DNA from: Microseira wollei NIES-4236
Lineage (GTDB): Bacteria; Cyanobacteriota; Cyanobacteriia; Cyanobacteriales; Aerosakkonemataceae
NCBI RefSeq assembly: GCF_020521235.1
Contig: NZ_BLAY01000115.1
Span: forward strand, 1 to 33,180
Direction of reading: 5' to 3'
DNA: 33,180 bases
Part shown: positions 1 to 8,476 of the stretch, piece after piece
How positions within the stretch are numbered: the first letter of the stretch is position 1
How the letters are laid out: each line of letters begins with the position of its first letter
Position numbers and translations under genes: made by a program
The notes under the pieces: model-generated
What the model saw: only the letters and a program-made list of their open reading frames with translations
Databases searched by the model: none
What the model was told of the DNA's origin: nothing

Positions 1-59
1 AGGGGGAGGCAGTTGGATTTCTGGGGTGTAAGCGAGTATGGGGATTTGTCCTCACCCGA

Positions 60-127
60 GGGAGGGGGGGCGCCCCCCCCCCCCCAAAAACCCTTCATTT
101 TTTGGGGGGGGGGGCGCCCCCCCCGCC
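60..127. repeat. G/C homopolymer palindromic tract
   Basis: Runs of G then C, each about 7 to 14 bases, occur twice as G-run/CGC/C-run blocks around a short A/T-rich spacer. The blocks are self-complementary. Tracts like this are prone to polymerase slippage and base-calling error, so the exact run lengths may not be reliable. No gene is supported here. Confidence 0.6.
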
Positions 128-163
128 ATTGTGGTGAGTTTATTTATATTCACCTACTTAATT

Positions 164-610
164 GATGCCGTGCCGCGTTTTTGTAGAGTAGGGGCACGGC
201 ATGGCTCAATCTCTGTCATAAGTCAAAGTCTAGTTGATGCCGTGCCGCGTTTTTGTAGAGTAGGGGCACGGCATGGCTCAATCTCTGTCATAAGTCAAAG
301 TCTAGTTGATGCCGTGCCCCGTTTTTGTAGAGTAGGGGCACGGCATGGCTCAATCTCTGTCATAAGTCAAAGTGTAGTTGATGCCGTGCCCCGTTTTTGT
401 AGAGTAGGGGCAAGGCATGGCTCAATCTCTGTCATAAGTCAAAGTGTAGTTGATGCCGTGCCTCGTTTTTGTAGAGTAGGGGCACGGCATGGCTCAATCT
501 CTGTCATAAGTCAAAGTCTAGTTGATGCCGTGCCTCGTTTTTGTAGAGTAGGGGCAAGGCATGGCTCAATCTCTGTCATAAGTCAAAGTCTAGTTGATGC
601 CTTGCCCCCA
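164..610. repeat. 72-bp tandem repeat array, six full copies plus a partial seventh
   Basis: Copies begin at 164, 236, 308, 380, 452, 524 and 596 (partial), an exact 72-bp period. Each unit starts with a GATGCCGTGCC-type arm and carries the complementary arm GGGGCACGGCAT about 14 nt later, so each unit can fold into a hairpin. The right arm can equally pair with the left arm of the next copy. The arms vary between copies (CCGTGCC, CCTTGCC; GCACGG, GCAAGG). Because 72 is divisible by 3 the array is open in one frame, but the repeated peptide has no protein-like features. It is best read as a non-coding repeat. Confidence 0.9.
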
Positions 611-961
611 CCGTGTATTTGAGCCAACTGAGTTTTTGAGATTTTTAACAGCAGATAAAAGCAGATAGATATTGTTCATTTTTACCTTCTGCCCCAACAA
701 GCCCCTCTGAGGCGTTGGATTTTGCAGTTATAATTTCATCGGAAAAACGCGGAAAAACCCCATCAACCTTTTACTCTTTTATCGCTTCAACTGGTGCTGC
801 CTAAAGCTTTAACCCTCCACGAGCATCACCTTTGTAACTCGACCGTTTTTCCACCAGGGAATACTGTGAATTATCCCATAGATGCGCGCGCCCTAAAGCT
901 TTTGTCCGAGTTGATTTGGCGGTTAGATTGGCCTAGTCATGCACCCTTGATGTTAATAAAT
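611..961. other. Intergenic stretch without a supported gene
   Basis: About 350 bases between the tandem array and the end of the pentapeptide gene. I see no convincing coding frame, RNA gene or long inverted repeat. A short open frame starting with GTG at 794 runs into the 3' end of the pentapeptide gene on the other strand and has no support. Confidence 0.5.
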
Positions 962-1798
962 TTATTCGTGAGTTCTGCCATCGGGCATAATTGCCCAGCG
1001 TAGGTCGGTGTTGCGGAGGTTAGTATGATTGAGGTTGGCTTCAATCATGATCGCCTCTGTTAAGTTAGCGCCACTGAGGTTAGACCAGCCGAGTTTCGTT
1101 CTAAACAAGTTAGCACCGCGCAAATCTGCACCGCGCAAGCTCGACCAACTCATGTTCGCTCCTCGCAAATTGGCTTTACTCAAACAAGCGCCACTCAAGT
1201 TAGTACCGCTGATTTTGGCCCGACTCAGATCGGCTCCACTCAAATTAGCATTTTCCAAAATAGCGCCGTGAAGAATGGCATTCGTGAGATTGGCTTCTTC
1301 TAAAATCGCCCCAATCAAAACGGCGTTTGTTAGGTTAGCTCCCTCCAGAATGGCGCCGCTCAAGATAGCCTTTGTCAGGTTGGCTCGACACAGGGGTACA
1401 TCAATCATTTTGGCTCTGCTTAAATTAGCTTCGCGCAGGTTCGCCTCGCTCAGATTCGCATCGCTCAGGTTCGCTCCCATTAGGGTACACTTGACCAAGC
1501 TAGCTCCTCGCAGGCTAGCTTCCCGCAGGTTGGCTGCTATCAGGTTCGCTTCGCTCAGGTTAGCAGTAATCAGATTCGCCTCGCTCAGGTTCGCTCGCAG
1601 GTTGGCTCCCCGCAGGTTGGCTTCCCGCAGGTTAGCGCCTACTAACGAGGCGCCGATTAAATTCGCTTCGCTTAAATCGGCGCCGCGCATGTTAATCTCG
1701 CTCAAATCAGCACCGATTAAAGAAACTCCATGCAGCTTGATTTCCCGAAAATCCCTCTCTCCGGCAGCATATCGCGTCAACAGTTCGTTGGCATCCAT
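962..1798 (-). CDS. Pentapeptide-repeat protein
   Basis: A 278-residue protein made almost entirely of A(N/D)LXX pentapeptide repeats from about residue 28 onward. Such repeats fold into a right-handed quadrilateral beta-helix; the family is very abundant in cyanobacteria and most members have no known role. The first ~25 residues are non-repeat. There is no signal peptide or membrane segment, so it is probably cytoplasmic. One repeat near residues 67-71 is only four residues long (ANLRANL), which breaks the register. The ATG start is preceded by GAGG at eight bases spacing. It is a single gene transcribed away from ilvD. Both antisense frames are open only because the codons are repetitive. 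Confidence 0.9.
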   Translation of the reverse strand: MDANELLTRYAAGERDFREIKLHGVSLIGADLSEINMRGADLSEANLIGASLVGANLREANLRGANLRANLSEANLITANLSEANLIAANLREASLRGASLVKCTLMGANLSDANLSEANLREANLSRAKMIDVPLCRANLTKAILSGAILEGANLTNAVLIGAILEEANLTNAILHGAILENANLSGADLSRAKISGTNLSGACLSKANLRGANMSWSSLRGADLRGANLFRTKLGWSNLSGANLTEAIMIEANLNHTNLRNTDLRWAIMPDGRTHE

Positions 1799-2192
1799 CT
1801 AGATAGCCTCACAGTTCCTTCAGATTAGTTTGTCTGGTTATGGTTTCCATTACTTACTTTCTCATCCACAGAAATCGCACCTGGGTTAGTTGCTCATATC
1901 AAACAACAGTGCATCATTCTGAGAAAATGAAAAATGGCACTCTGCTCGTTATAGTGCCGTGAAAACCAAGGGTAGCTTGTTGGAGGTCTACCTATTACTA
2001 AAGATGCCCAGAAAACGGCTTTTCCCATCCTGTATGGGGTTGTGTTGCAGTTGCGCCATCGCTGTTGCCATAGCGATCCCTACCAAACTAGGGTAGAGCG
2101 TGTTGGGTTAGTTCTGAGTTCTCAGATCTAAATTCTGAATCTAACTCAAAACTCAAAATGCAAAATTATTAATTCTCTAAGAAGGTTTAAGA
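1799..2192. promoter_or_regulatory. Divergent intergenic region between pentapeptide gene and ilvD
   Basis: Nearly 400 bases separating two genes that diverge, so it must hold both promoters. The ilvD ribosome-binding site AAGAAGG (2179-2185) lies seven bases before the ATG at 2193. I do not see a convincing leader-peptide attenuator or a recognisable riboswitch, and cannot place a -35/-10 pair with confidence. Confidence 0.5.
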
Positions 2193-3878
2193 ATGTCTGA
2201 CAATCTTAGAAGTTCTGTTGTTACTCAAGGGGTGCAGCGATCGCCTAACCGCGCCATGCTGCGCGCCGTTGGTTTTACCGACTCTGATTTCACCAAACCG
2301 ATTGTCGGTGTTGCCAACAGCTATAGTACGATCACCCCATGCAATATGGGGATCAACCAGCTGGCAGCGCGGGCAGAATCAGGACTTCGCAACGCGGGAG
2401 CCATGCCCCAAGTATTCGGTACGATTACCATCAGCGATGGCATCTCGATGGGAACCGAAGGGATGAAATATTCCCTAGTATCGCGGGAAGTAATTGCCGA
2501 TTCCATCGAAACCGCTTGTAAGGGTCAGAGTATGGACGGCGTTTTGGCGATTGGCGGGTGCGATAAAAATATGCCAGGGGCGATGATCGCAATCGCGCGC
2601 ATGAATATCCCTGCTATTTTCGTCTATGGCGGTACAATCAAACCCGGTCACTACAACGGACGCGATTTAACCGTCGTCAGCGCCTTTGAAGCAGTAGGAC
2701 AATATAGCGCTGGCAAAATCGACGAAACCGAACTGATCGAAGTCGAACGTCGTGCTTGTCCCGGTGCTGGTTCCTGCGGCGGCATGTTTACTGCCAATAC
2801 CATGTCAAGTGCGTTTGAAGCATTGGGCATGAGCTTGCCTTATTCTTCCACAATGGCAGCCGAAGATGAAGAAAAAGCAGAAAGTACCGAACTATCTGGA
2901 AAGATTTTAGTCGAGGCAATTCGCAACCAAATTCTGCCCCGTCAAATTATTACCCGCAAATCAATCGAAAATGCCATCTCCGTCATTATGGCAGTCGGTG
3001 GCTCGACCAACGCCGTATTGCACTTTTTAGCGATCGCTCGCGCTGCTGGTGTCGAATTAACCTTGGACGACTTTGAAACCATCCGCGCCCGCGTCCCCGT
3101 TTTGTGCGATTTAAAACCATCTGGTAGGTACGTAGCAACAGACTTGCACAAAGCAGGCGGCATTCCCCAAGTGATGAAAATGCTGTTACGGCATAATTTG
3201 ATACACGGGGATGCCCTGACTATTACGGGTCAAACCATCGCCGAAGTACTAGCCAACGTGCCGGATGAACCCCCCGCAGACCAAGATGTTATCCGTCCTT
3301 GGAACAATCCCATGTATTCCCAAGGACACTTAGCAATCTTGAAAGGAAACTTGGCAACGGAAGGGGCTGTAGCAAAAATTACCGGGATTAAAAAGCCACA
3401 AATTACCGGCGCTGCGAGAGTCTATGAATCCGAGGAATCCTGCCTAGAAGCGATTCTAGCGGGGAAAATTCACGCGGGAGACGTAATTGTCGTTCGCTAC
3501 GAAGGCCCGAAAGGTGGCCCAGGAATGCGGGAAATGCTCGCACCGACATCAGCAATTATCGGTGCAGGACTGGGAGACTCGGTAGGATTAATTACCGATG
3601 GACGCTTTTCTGGCGGGACATACGGAATGGTTGTGGGACACGTCGCACCAGAAGCGGCGGTGGGAGGAGCGATCGCGCTAGTGCAAGAAGGCGATAGGAT
3701 TACCATCGATGCCAACCAACGTTTGTTGCACCTGCACGTTAGCGATGAGGAATTAGAACGGCGTCGCGCTGCATGGCAACCTCCCAAACCGCGCTATACA
3801 ACGGGTGTACTGGCGAAATATGCCAAATTGGTATCCTCGAGCAGTATTGGTGCCGTGACGGATTTGGATTTGTTTTAA
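2193..3878 (+). CDS. ilvD: Dihydroxy-acid dehydratase
   Basis: IlvD removes water from 2,3-dihydroxy-isovalerate and 2,3-dihydroxy-3-methylvalerate to give the 2-oxo acids that become valine, leucine and isoleucine. The 561-residue length is normal for the short cyanobacterial/plant type. The three iron-sulfur cysteines are visible: Cys50 (TITPCNMG), Cys123 (GGCDKNMPG) and Cys195 ([10 protein letters not shown]). The conserved C-terminal segments [12 protein letters not shown] and DGRFSGG are also intact. Start at 2193 is fixed by AAGAAGG seven bases upstream and by the usual MSDNLRS-type N-terminus. It stands alone, with no other ilv gene in the window. Confidence 0.98.
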   Translation: MSDNLRSSVVTQGVQRSPNRAMLRAVGFTDSDFTKPIVGVANSYSTITPCNMGINQLAARAESGLRNAGAMPQVFGTITISDGISMGTEGMKYSLVSREVIADSIETACKGQSMDGVLAIGGCDKNMPGAMIAIARMNIPAIFVYGGTIKPGHYNGRDLTVVSAFEAVGQYSAGKIDETELIEVERRACPGAGSCGGMFTANTMSSAFEALGMSLPYSSTMAAEDEEKAESTELSGKILVEAIRNQILPRQIITRKSIENAISVIMAVGGSTNAVLHFLAIARAAGVELTLDDFETIRARVPVLCDLKPSGRYVATDLHKAGGIPQVMKMLLRHNLIHGDALTITGQTIAEVLANVPDEPPADQDVIRPWNNPMYSQGHLAILKGNLATEGAVAKITGIKKPQITGAARVYESEESCLEAILAGKIHAGDVIVVRYEGPKGGPGMREMLAPTSAIIGAGLGDSVGLITDGRFSGGTYGMVVGHVAPEAAVGGAIALVQEGDRITIDANQRLLHLHVSDEELERRRAAWQPPKPRYTTGVLAKYAKLVSSSSIGAVTDLDLF

Positions 3879-3892
3879 TTAACCGCCAAGAC

Positions 3893-3925
3893 GCGTTAGC
3901 GTTCGCGCAGCGGCGCGGATGCGCA
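3893..3925. repeat. GC-rich dispersed repeat, copy 1
   Basis: Just after ilvD a GC-rich block holds GTTCGCG (3901-3907) followed by GCGCGGATGCGC (3913-3924). The same pair of words recurs at 24277-24307 in the spacer before the MFS gene. The block is partly self-complementary and resembles the small palindromic repeats scattered through cyanobacterial spacers. Confidence 0.55.
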
Positions 3926-4011
3926 AGAGCGATTCAAGGGTAGCGAATTAGAACGCAAAGGAAGGAAGGAAGGAGAAGAGAGAAGAAGAATTCAGGAATC
4001 ATTGAGGATTT

Positions 4012-4617
4012 CTATAGCAGGCGGAACGAGTCTAGAAAGCGTTGAATGCTTTGTGTTTGAGGTGCAATTGCCACGACTAAAAATAGTCGTTGCTGCACCA
4101 GATAGACTCGTCCCTTGCCGGAAAAACCTTCAGAGGAGGTGAATTCAAATTCTCTGCCTGGGTTGCCATCGAGGATAATATTTTGCGCTCGCGTCAAGTT
4201 AGCATTGCCCCCCTTAGCAAACGCATCCGGCGTACCATCGAGGAGTTCTTTAACTTGCTCTGGCGTAGCTTTAGCAACTTCAGGCACATCGTAGTAAGTT
4301 ACTAGGTATGCACTGTCTGGATTTTGCAGTTCGACGGTAAACGAGTGGGAGGTTAAACCATCTTCATCGGTTTCTGTCTCCTGCTTGGGAGTACCAGGCA
4401 TCGAGATAGCGAACTTCCCCTCTGAAGAAGAAAACTCCTTCCAGCTAGTTTGAGCAACTAATGTAGACGAGGGAGACAAGGGGGAGAAAGTATTGTGTAC
4501 CATCGTAACTTGGTAGGTGGGTAACGCTTGACGTAGTGAGGGGTTTGCTGCTAAGGCTGTAGTTGCTAGGGAAAAAGGGGTGGCTATAGCAGCGGCGGCG
4601 CAGAATTTTAAGTACAC
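4012..4617 (-). CDS. Exported PsbP/Mog1-like hypothetical protein
   Basis: I place the start at the GTG at 4615-4617, giving 201 residues. GGGAG lies ten bases upstream, and the protein then opens with a good signal peptide (short K-containing start, alanine-rich core, cleavage after ATTALA). The frame stays open to an ATG at 4752, but those extra codons read through the hairpin end of the neighbouring IS element, so that start is probably an artefact. The mature part has a W-K-F-S-S-S-E-G-K-F-A-I-S-M-P-G pattern followed by alternating strands, resembling the PsbP/Mog1 fold of thylakoid-lumen and periplasmic proteins. The exact function is unknown. The original promoter may have been separated from the gene by the insertion. 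Confidence 0.7.
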   Translation of the reverse strand: MYLKFCAAAAIATPFSLATTALAANPSLRQALPTYQVTMVHNTFSPLSPSSTLVAQTSWKEFSSSEGKFAISMPGTPKQETETDEDGLTSHSFTVELQNPDSAYLVTYYDVPEVAKATPEQVKELLDGTPDAFAKGGNANLTRAQNIILDGNPGREFEFTSSEGFSGKGRVYLVQQRLFLVVAIAPQTQSIQRFLDSFRLL

Positions 4618-4825
4618 GTTCGAGTTGCTCCCAGAGATTGATCGCGTTTTCTCAGAGGATACAATAGCGGAAAACCCAAATTCAGATTCCTTTAACCTAA
4701 TGTCGCCAGAATTCCCCATCCCTAATGACGGGTGGGGATGAATGGCGACCAATAAAATAAACAGCTTCGCACCACATTCTCCCAGACTTGTGTGATAATC
4801 TTATCGTCAACCTATCAAGGCGATA

Positions 4826-6025
4826 ATGTATCAGGCGTATAAATTTAGAATTTATCCTAATACCGAGCAACAAATAGCCTTGGCTAAAGCTTTTGGCTGT
4901 TGCAGGTGGTATTGGAACTATAGTCTAAATTTATGTCAACAAACTTATCATGCAACAGGAAAAGGATTGTCCAGAAAATATATCCAAGGATTATTACCTC
5001 AACTCAAAAAAGAATATCCTTGGCTCACGGATGCCTACTCCCAATGTTTACAGGTTGTTGCCTTGAACTTATCCACAGCTTATCAGAACTTTTTCGAGAA
5101 ACGGGCTAAACTTCCTCGGTTCAAATCGAAGCATGGTAGGCAATCAATTAGCTATCCTCAAAATGTAAAATTTGAAGGCGATTACCTTAAATTAGATAAA
5201 AAAATAGGACTGATTTATTGTCGTCGTCACAGAGATTTTGAGGGAACTATCAAGACTGTGACCATTTCAAAAAATCCGGACGGAAAATATTATGCGTCCG
5301 TTTTAGTTGAGGATGGCAAGGAAACACCAATTTCAAAGTGTGAAGGTAAAGTTATTGGAATTGATTTAGGACTAAATCATTTTGCTATAACCAGCGATGG
5401 AAGCAAATACGACAATCCTAGACATATTGCTAAACAAGCTAAAAAATTAAAGAAAAAACAGCAAAGTTTATCTCGCCAGAAAAAAGGGAGCAATAGTAGA
5501 AACAAAGCTAAAAGAATTGTTGCTAAAGTTCACTCGAAAATAGCTCGATGCCGTGAAGATTTTCTACACAAGCTATCCCGCAAGATAGTTAACGAAAACC
5601 AAGCGATCGCGGTAGAAAATCTCAAGATCAAAGGCATGGTCAAAAACCACAATTTGGCTAAAGCAATTAGCGATGTGGGTTGGGGTCAATTTTGTACAAT
5701 GCTCAAATACAAGACAGAAAGAGAAGGAAAAACTTATATAGAGATAGATAGATTTTTCCCCAGCTCTAAAACTTGTCATGTCTGCCTGAATCAAGTCAGT
5801 AGTTTGCCTCTTGATGTCAGAGTTTGGACTTGCGAGCATTGTCAAACTAAACACGACCGTGATGTCAATGCAGCAAAAAACATTAGAAATGAAGCCTTGC
5901 GGATATTGTCGTTAGGAACTAGCGACACAGCCGGAGGGGATGTAAGACGGCTAGGGGGTAGATTTGACTATCTTCTAGACGCTATCCCCTGTGAAATTGG
6001 AAGCCCCACCCTCAATCCGAGGTAA
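4826..6025 (+). CDS. tnpB: RNA-guided endonuclease TnpB
   Basis: A 399-residue TnpB, the family from which Cas12 nucleases arose. TnpB uses an omega RNA made from the element's right end to cut DNA next to a short target-adjacent motif. The RuvC acidic triad is intact: Asp180 (GIDLG), Glu264 (VENL) and Asp346 (HDRDVNAAKNI). The zinc finger is complete, with Cys317/Cys320 and Cys336/Cys339. The N-terminal YKFRIYPN and R-W-Y-W-N-Y motifs are typical. Length is normal and no frameshift is visible, so it is probably active. The stop codon falls in the loop of the right-end hairpin, so mRNA 3' end and omega RNA overlap. Confidence 0.95.
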   Translation: MYQAYKFRIYPNTEQQIALAKAFGCCRWYWNYSLNLCQQTYHATGKGLSRKYIQGLLPQLKKEYPWLTDAYSQCLQVVALNLSTAYQNFFEKRAKLPRFKSKHGRQSISYPQNVKFEGDYLKLDKKIGLIYCRRHRDFEGTIKTVTISKNPDGKYYASVLVEDGKETPISKCEGKVIGIDLGLNHFAITSDGSKYDNPRHIAKQAKKLKKKQQSLSRQKKGSNSRNKAKRIVAKVHSKIARCREDFLHKLSRKIVNENQAIAVENLKIKGMVKNHNLAKAISDVGWGQFCTMLKYKTEREGKTYIEIDRFFPSSKTCHVCLNQVSSLPLDVRVWTCEHCQTKHDRDVNAAKNIRNEALRILSLGTSDTAGGDVRRLGGRFDYLLDAIPCEIGSPTLNPR

Positions 6026-6050
6026 CGAGGAATTGGTGGGGTAGTTCACC
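5900..6050 (+). ncRNA. Putative TnpB omega RNA (right-end RNA)
   Basis: In tnpB elements the guide RNA scaffold covers the last part of the gene and the right end, and the guide is the flanking DNA just outside. The closing hairpin here is 6002-6049. Bases just after 6050 (starting CAAAAGTCTAG) would then be the current guide. The 5' limit is a guess from related systems and is not visible in the sequence. Confidence 0.45.
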
Positions 6051-6094
6051 AAAAGTCTAGTTTCGAGCATCCCATTTGTGCGATATTGAATACT

Positions 6095-6562
6095 ATGAAA
6101 ACAGCGATCGCTTCCTCCCCCACTTATTGGTTGCAACAGCATCCGGCAGTATTCAGGTTACTTGAGATACTGATATGGATGAGCGAGCATCCGATTATCA
6201 GCGTAGCGATCGTATTGTTTGCGATCGCGCTAATTTGGCAGCTGATCAAATGGCTGGGTTACCTAATCGAAATCGGCGTGCGAAGTCTGATGCAAGCGCC
6301 GATAAAATTACTTCAGTTCTTATTGGGTATTGGCGCTAAATCCCTGAATGCAGCTGGAAATTTAGCATTAAAACAATTAACGGGGAATAAAAAGACGGTT
6401 CCCGCCTTACCACCGGCAAGTTCTCAACCAGTTCTGCCGGATAAAAAGCAAAGATTGGCAGAAATTTCCCATCGATTAGAAGCGCTGCAAAAAGAGCAGA
6501 ACGAGTTATTGCAAGAAGTGGCGACCATCATGGCTGCCGACAAAATTAACGTAGAAGTTTGA
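6095..6562 (+). CDS. Small membrane protein with C-terminal coiled coil
   Basis: The protein is unrecognised. Starting at the ATG at 6095 it has 155 residues; a TTG at 6086 could add three. One strong hydrophobic segment (ISVAIVLFAIALIWQLI) is followed by a weaker amphipathic region, a linker rich in Pro and Ser, and a charged helix (LAEISHRLEALQKEQNELL) that should form a coiled coil. It is probably anchored in the inner or thylakoid membrane with the coil outside the bilayer. There is no good ribosome-binding site. The tnpB element ends only 45 bases upstream, so its native promoter was probably displaced or is now provided by the element. Confidence 0.65.
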   Translation: MKTAIASSPTYWLQQHPAVFRLLEILIWMSEHPIISVAIVLFAIALIWQLIKWLGYLIEIGVRSLMQAPIKLLQFLLGIGAKSLNAAGNLALKQLTGNKKTVPALPPASSQPVLPDKKQRLAEISHRLEALQKEQNELLQEVATIMAADKINVEV

Positions 6563-6854
6563 AATAGACCGGGGAGTGCGATCGCTTGTGTTCGTTTGTA
6601 GTAGCGCTTCAGCGCCGCAGATTCCGAAATTGCCATGTGGGACAGAGTACAAAACAAGAGGAATCATCGAAGAAGGGAACAGGGAAGAGGGAATAGGGAA
6701 CAGTTTTTCCTATTTCCTGTTCCCGTATCCGGGAGTTGCGATCCCCCCACAACTATTACGTGGAAAGTTTAAGGTGGGGTATAAATCCCCATCTTAAACC
6801 TTACTCTTGCCTATTGCCTGTTCCCTATTCCCTTTTAATCTACCAATCAGTTCC
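6563..6854. repeat. Intergenic region with two hairpin repeats
   Basis: A purine-rich run beginning GGGAACAGG (6675-6683) faces CCTGTTCCC (6716-6724), and the same CCTGTTCCC word recurs near 6817. A second, stronger hairpin pairs GTTTAAGGTGGGG (6767-6779) with CCCCATCTTAAAC (6787-6799) around a 7-nt loop and could end transcription from the upstream gene. TTTGTAGTAGCGCTTCAGCGC near 6595 is a short copy of the palindrome family that flanks the PKS gene. Confidence 0.6.
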
Positions 6855-7304
6855 ATGAACTTACCCAACGCAAATCAAATTCACCTCAGACGCAGAGGAA
6901 CTGCCATAGTTGAAACCAAAGCAGGCATCCTGATTGTGGAAGAAAGTAATGGTGTTTATAGCTTGCCTGGTGGAGGGGTACACCAAGGCGAATTAACTGA
7001 AGCAGCCGCAATTCGAGAACTTAGAGAAGAAACATGTTTAGAAGCCGTTTCGACGCAATTTTTGTTCGATCATTGGGGTAGATTGCACTCCGTTGACGAT
7101 CGGCAGCGTCAAAATCAACACGCTGTATTTTTAATCGAAGCAATTGGCACTCCTCAACCAAATGATGGTATCGTTTCAATTCGATTTTATCAACCCGGCG
7201 ACGATGTATTATTGAGCCAATCAGCAAGGAAAATTATTGAAAAATACTTGACATTAAAGCAAGAGAAGAAGGCAGAAGGCACAAGGGAATATCCAATAAA
7301 TTGA
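6855..7304 (+). CDS. Nudix hydrolase
   Basis: Starting at the ATG at 6855 this is a 149-residue Nudix protein. The Nudix box runs from Gly40 to Leu62: Gly40, Glu46, then Arg54-Glu55, Glu58 and Glu59, which bind the metal and the diphosphate. The usual glycine after the EE pair is Cys61 here. Nudix enzymes cleave nucleoside diphosphates linked to other groups; the substrate cannot be told. The frame extends 16 codons upstream to a TTG, but those codons lie in repeated spacer DNA and encode nothing typical. It converges on the membrane-protein gene 15 bases downstream, so the two probably share a termination zone. Confidence 0.85.
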   Translation: MNLPNANQIHLRRRGTAIVETKAGILIVEESNGVYSLPGGGVHQGELTEAAAIRELREETCLEAVSTQFLFDHWGRLHSVDDRQRQNQHAVFLIEAIGTPQPNDGIVSIRFYQPGDDVLLSQSARKIIEKYLTLKQEKKAEGTREYPIN

Positions 7305-7318
7305 GGAGATTTGATTGG

Positions 7319-8359
7319 CTACTCACGCGGCAATAATCGCCTAAAACCTGCGGGCAACAACCGATCGAATAAACGCTCCAGAGAGCGGCTATTGCGCTGA
7401 TATAAAACCCCCAAATAGATAATCGATATTCCCAGTACAGTGAGAGCAAAGGGGAACATTAAAGAATCTTGGAAAATCCTGTAGGCGAGGTAACTCAGAT
7501 AACTAAATACACCAATTCCCCCAAACACCATAAAAACTTTCCGTCTCAAAATCACTGATAGCAACATTAAGCCCAAATTGATCAGACAATAGATAAAGCG
7601 CTGCACCTCATCATCGTTTCTCATCAATGTCATACCGAACCAAAAAGAAAGTAACCCAAACAGATACAACCAAAAGGCAAAATCACCATACCATCTCCGA
7701 TTCCGGATATCAATTAAATAAGCAACGACTAAAGTGGCGATTCCAAACCACAAAGAAACCATTAGCCGTTGCTCCCAAGTATACTCAGTTTGACCAAATA
7801 ACAGCGGTGTTAAATCCATCGACATATACCACAAAGTAAAGGCAATCGGAGCCGTTAAAAATGGAAATCGGACAAACTTGAGCGCAATTACACCCGTTAA
7901 AATAGTCCCCAATTCCATAGGCAACCAACTAGCTTTGACCCAAATATGGTAATCTCGGTAAGCACCCGGATCGCCTTGAGGCCACATTCCCGTCCATCTT
8001 TGCAGTCCGTAAATTGCTAACGGCGTCATACAAACTGCTATAGTAAACAACAGTCCGCCGGGAATTTTCAAATTTTGGTTGAACCACAAAGTTCTACCTG
8101 CAAGCACAAAGAAAAGTGCATAAAGACTCGAAATTATAAAAATTCCGCTACCCCCAAACGACTCCCAAGCTAGAGTCATAAACCAACTCATGGCTGAAAT
8201 TACAATCAACGCGCCAAAATAGTAGGCGACATTAGCAAAATTAAATTGGGGGCGATCGCTAACTTTATCAGACAATGCCTCCCACAGTGCATCGGCTTGT
8301 TCGGGAGTAATTAACCCTCTAGAAGCCGCCCAATCAAAGTCTTCCTTAAAAACCTTCAT
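7319..8359 (-). CDS. Multi-pass membrane protein, DUF2157-like N-terminus
   Basis: A 346-residue protein with a short soluble start (about 40 residues containing AASRGLITPEQADALWEAL, as in the N-terminal segment of DUF2157 proteins) followed by roughly nine to ten hydrophobic segments separated by short loops. It ends in a basic tail (residues ~325-346), which suggests a cytoplasmic C-terminus. No catalytic motif is visible and the family has no known function. It runs convergent to the Nudix gene and diverges from the SMI1/KNR4 gene. The ATG at 8359 precedes the conserved start of the soluble domain, so it is probably right. Confidence 0.7.
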   Translation of the reverse strand: MKVFKEDFDWAASRGLITPEQADALWEALSDKVSDRPQFNFANVAYYFGALIVISAMSWFMTLAWESFGGSGIFIISSLYALFFVLAGRTLWFNQNLKIPGGLLFTIAVCMTPLAIYGLQRWTGMWPQGDPGAYRDYHIWVKASWLPMELGTILTGVIALKFVRFPFLTAPIAFTLWYMSMDLTPLLFGQTEYTWEQRLMVSLWFGIATLVVAYLIDIRNRRWYGDFAFWLYLFGLLSFWFGMTLMRNDDEVQRFIYCLINLGLMLLSVILRRKVFMVFGGIGVFSYLSYLAYRIFQDSLMFPFALTVLGISIIYLGVLYQRNSRSLERLFDRLLPAGFRRLLPRE

Positions 8360-8476
8360 AAAGCCCTCCAGATAGCTTTTGACACCATCATGGCCTTATC
8401 TGCGGGCATTGGTGCAATATATGTGACAGTGAGCCATCTGGTTAGGTATTACAGCAGAGTCGATTTTGAAGCAGTC

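Larger units (their letters stand above)
4702..6050 (+). mobile_element. IS200/IS605-family element carrying tnpB only
   Basis: The left end is a 48-nt hairpin (4702-4749) with outer arms GTCGCC/GGCGAC and inner arms CCCCATCCC/GGGTGGGG with one bulged T. The right end is a hairpin with AGCCCCACC (6002-6010) and GGTGGGGTAGTTCAC (6035-6049). Between them is a complete tnpB and no tnpA, so it would need a transposase supplied in trans. Subterminal hairpins, rather than terminal inverted repeats, are the hallmark of this family. It sits between two genes pointing away from it (4012-4617 minus, 6095-6562 plus). Exact cut sites cannot be fixed without an empty-site sequence. Confidence 0.85.

Noticed and set aside
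164-610. CRISPR array
   Set aside because: The whole 72-bp unit is repeated, with no variable spacers. The 107-bp array near 28 kb was rejected for the same reason.
38-622. A 194-residue open frame over the 72-bp repeats
   Set aside because: It is open only because the repeat period is divisible by three. The repeated peptide has no protein-like features and the frame begins in a G/C homopolymer tract.
794-1003. A 69-residue frame on the plus strand
   Set aside because: It starts with GTG without a ribosome-binding site, overlaps the 3' end of the pentapeptide gene and has no recognisable features.
1029-1802. Two plus-strand frames opposite the pentapeptide gene
   Set aside because: They are antisense readings of the repetitive codons; the low-complexity Lys/Ala/Leu/Arg composition mirrors the repeat.
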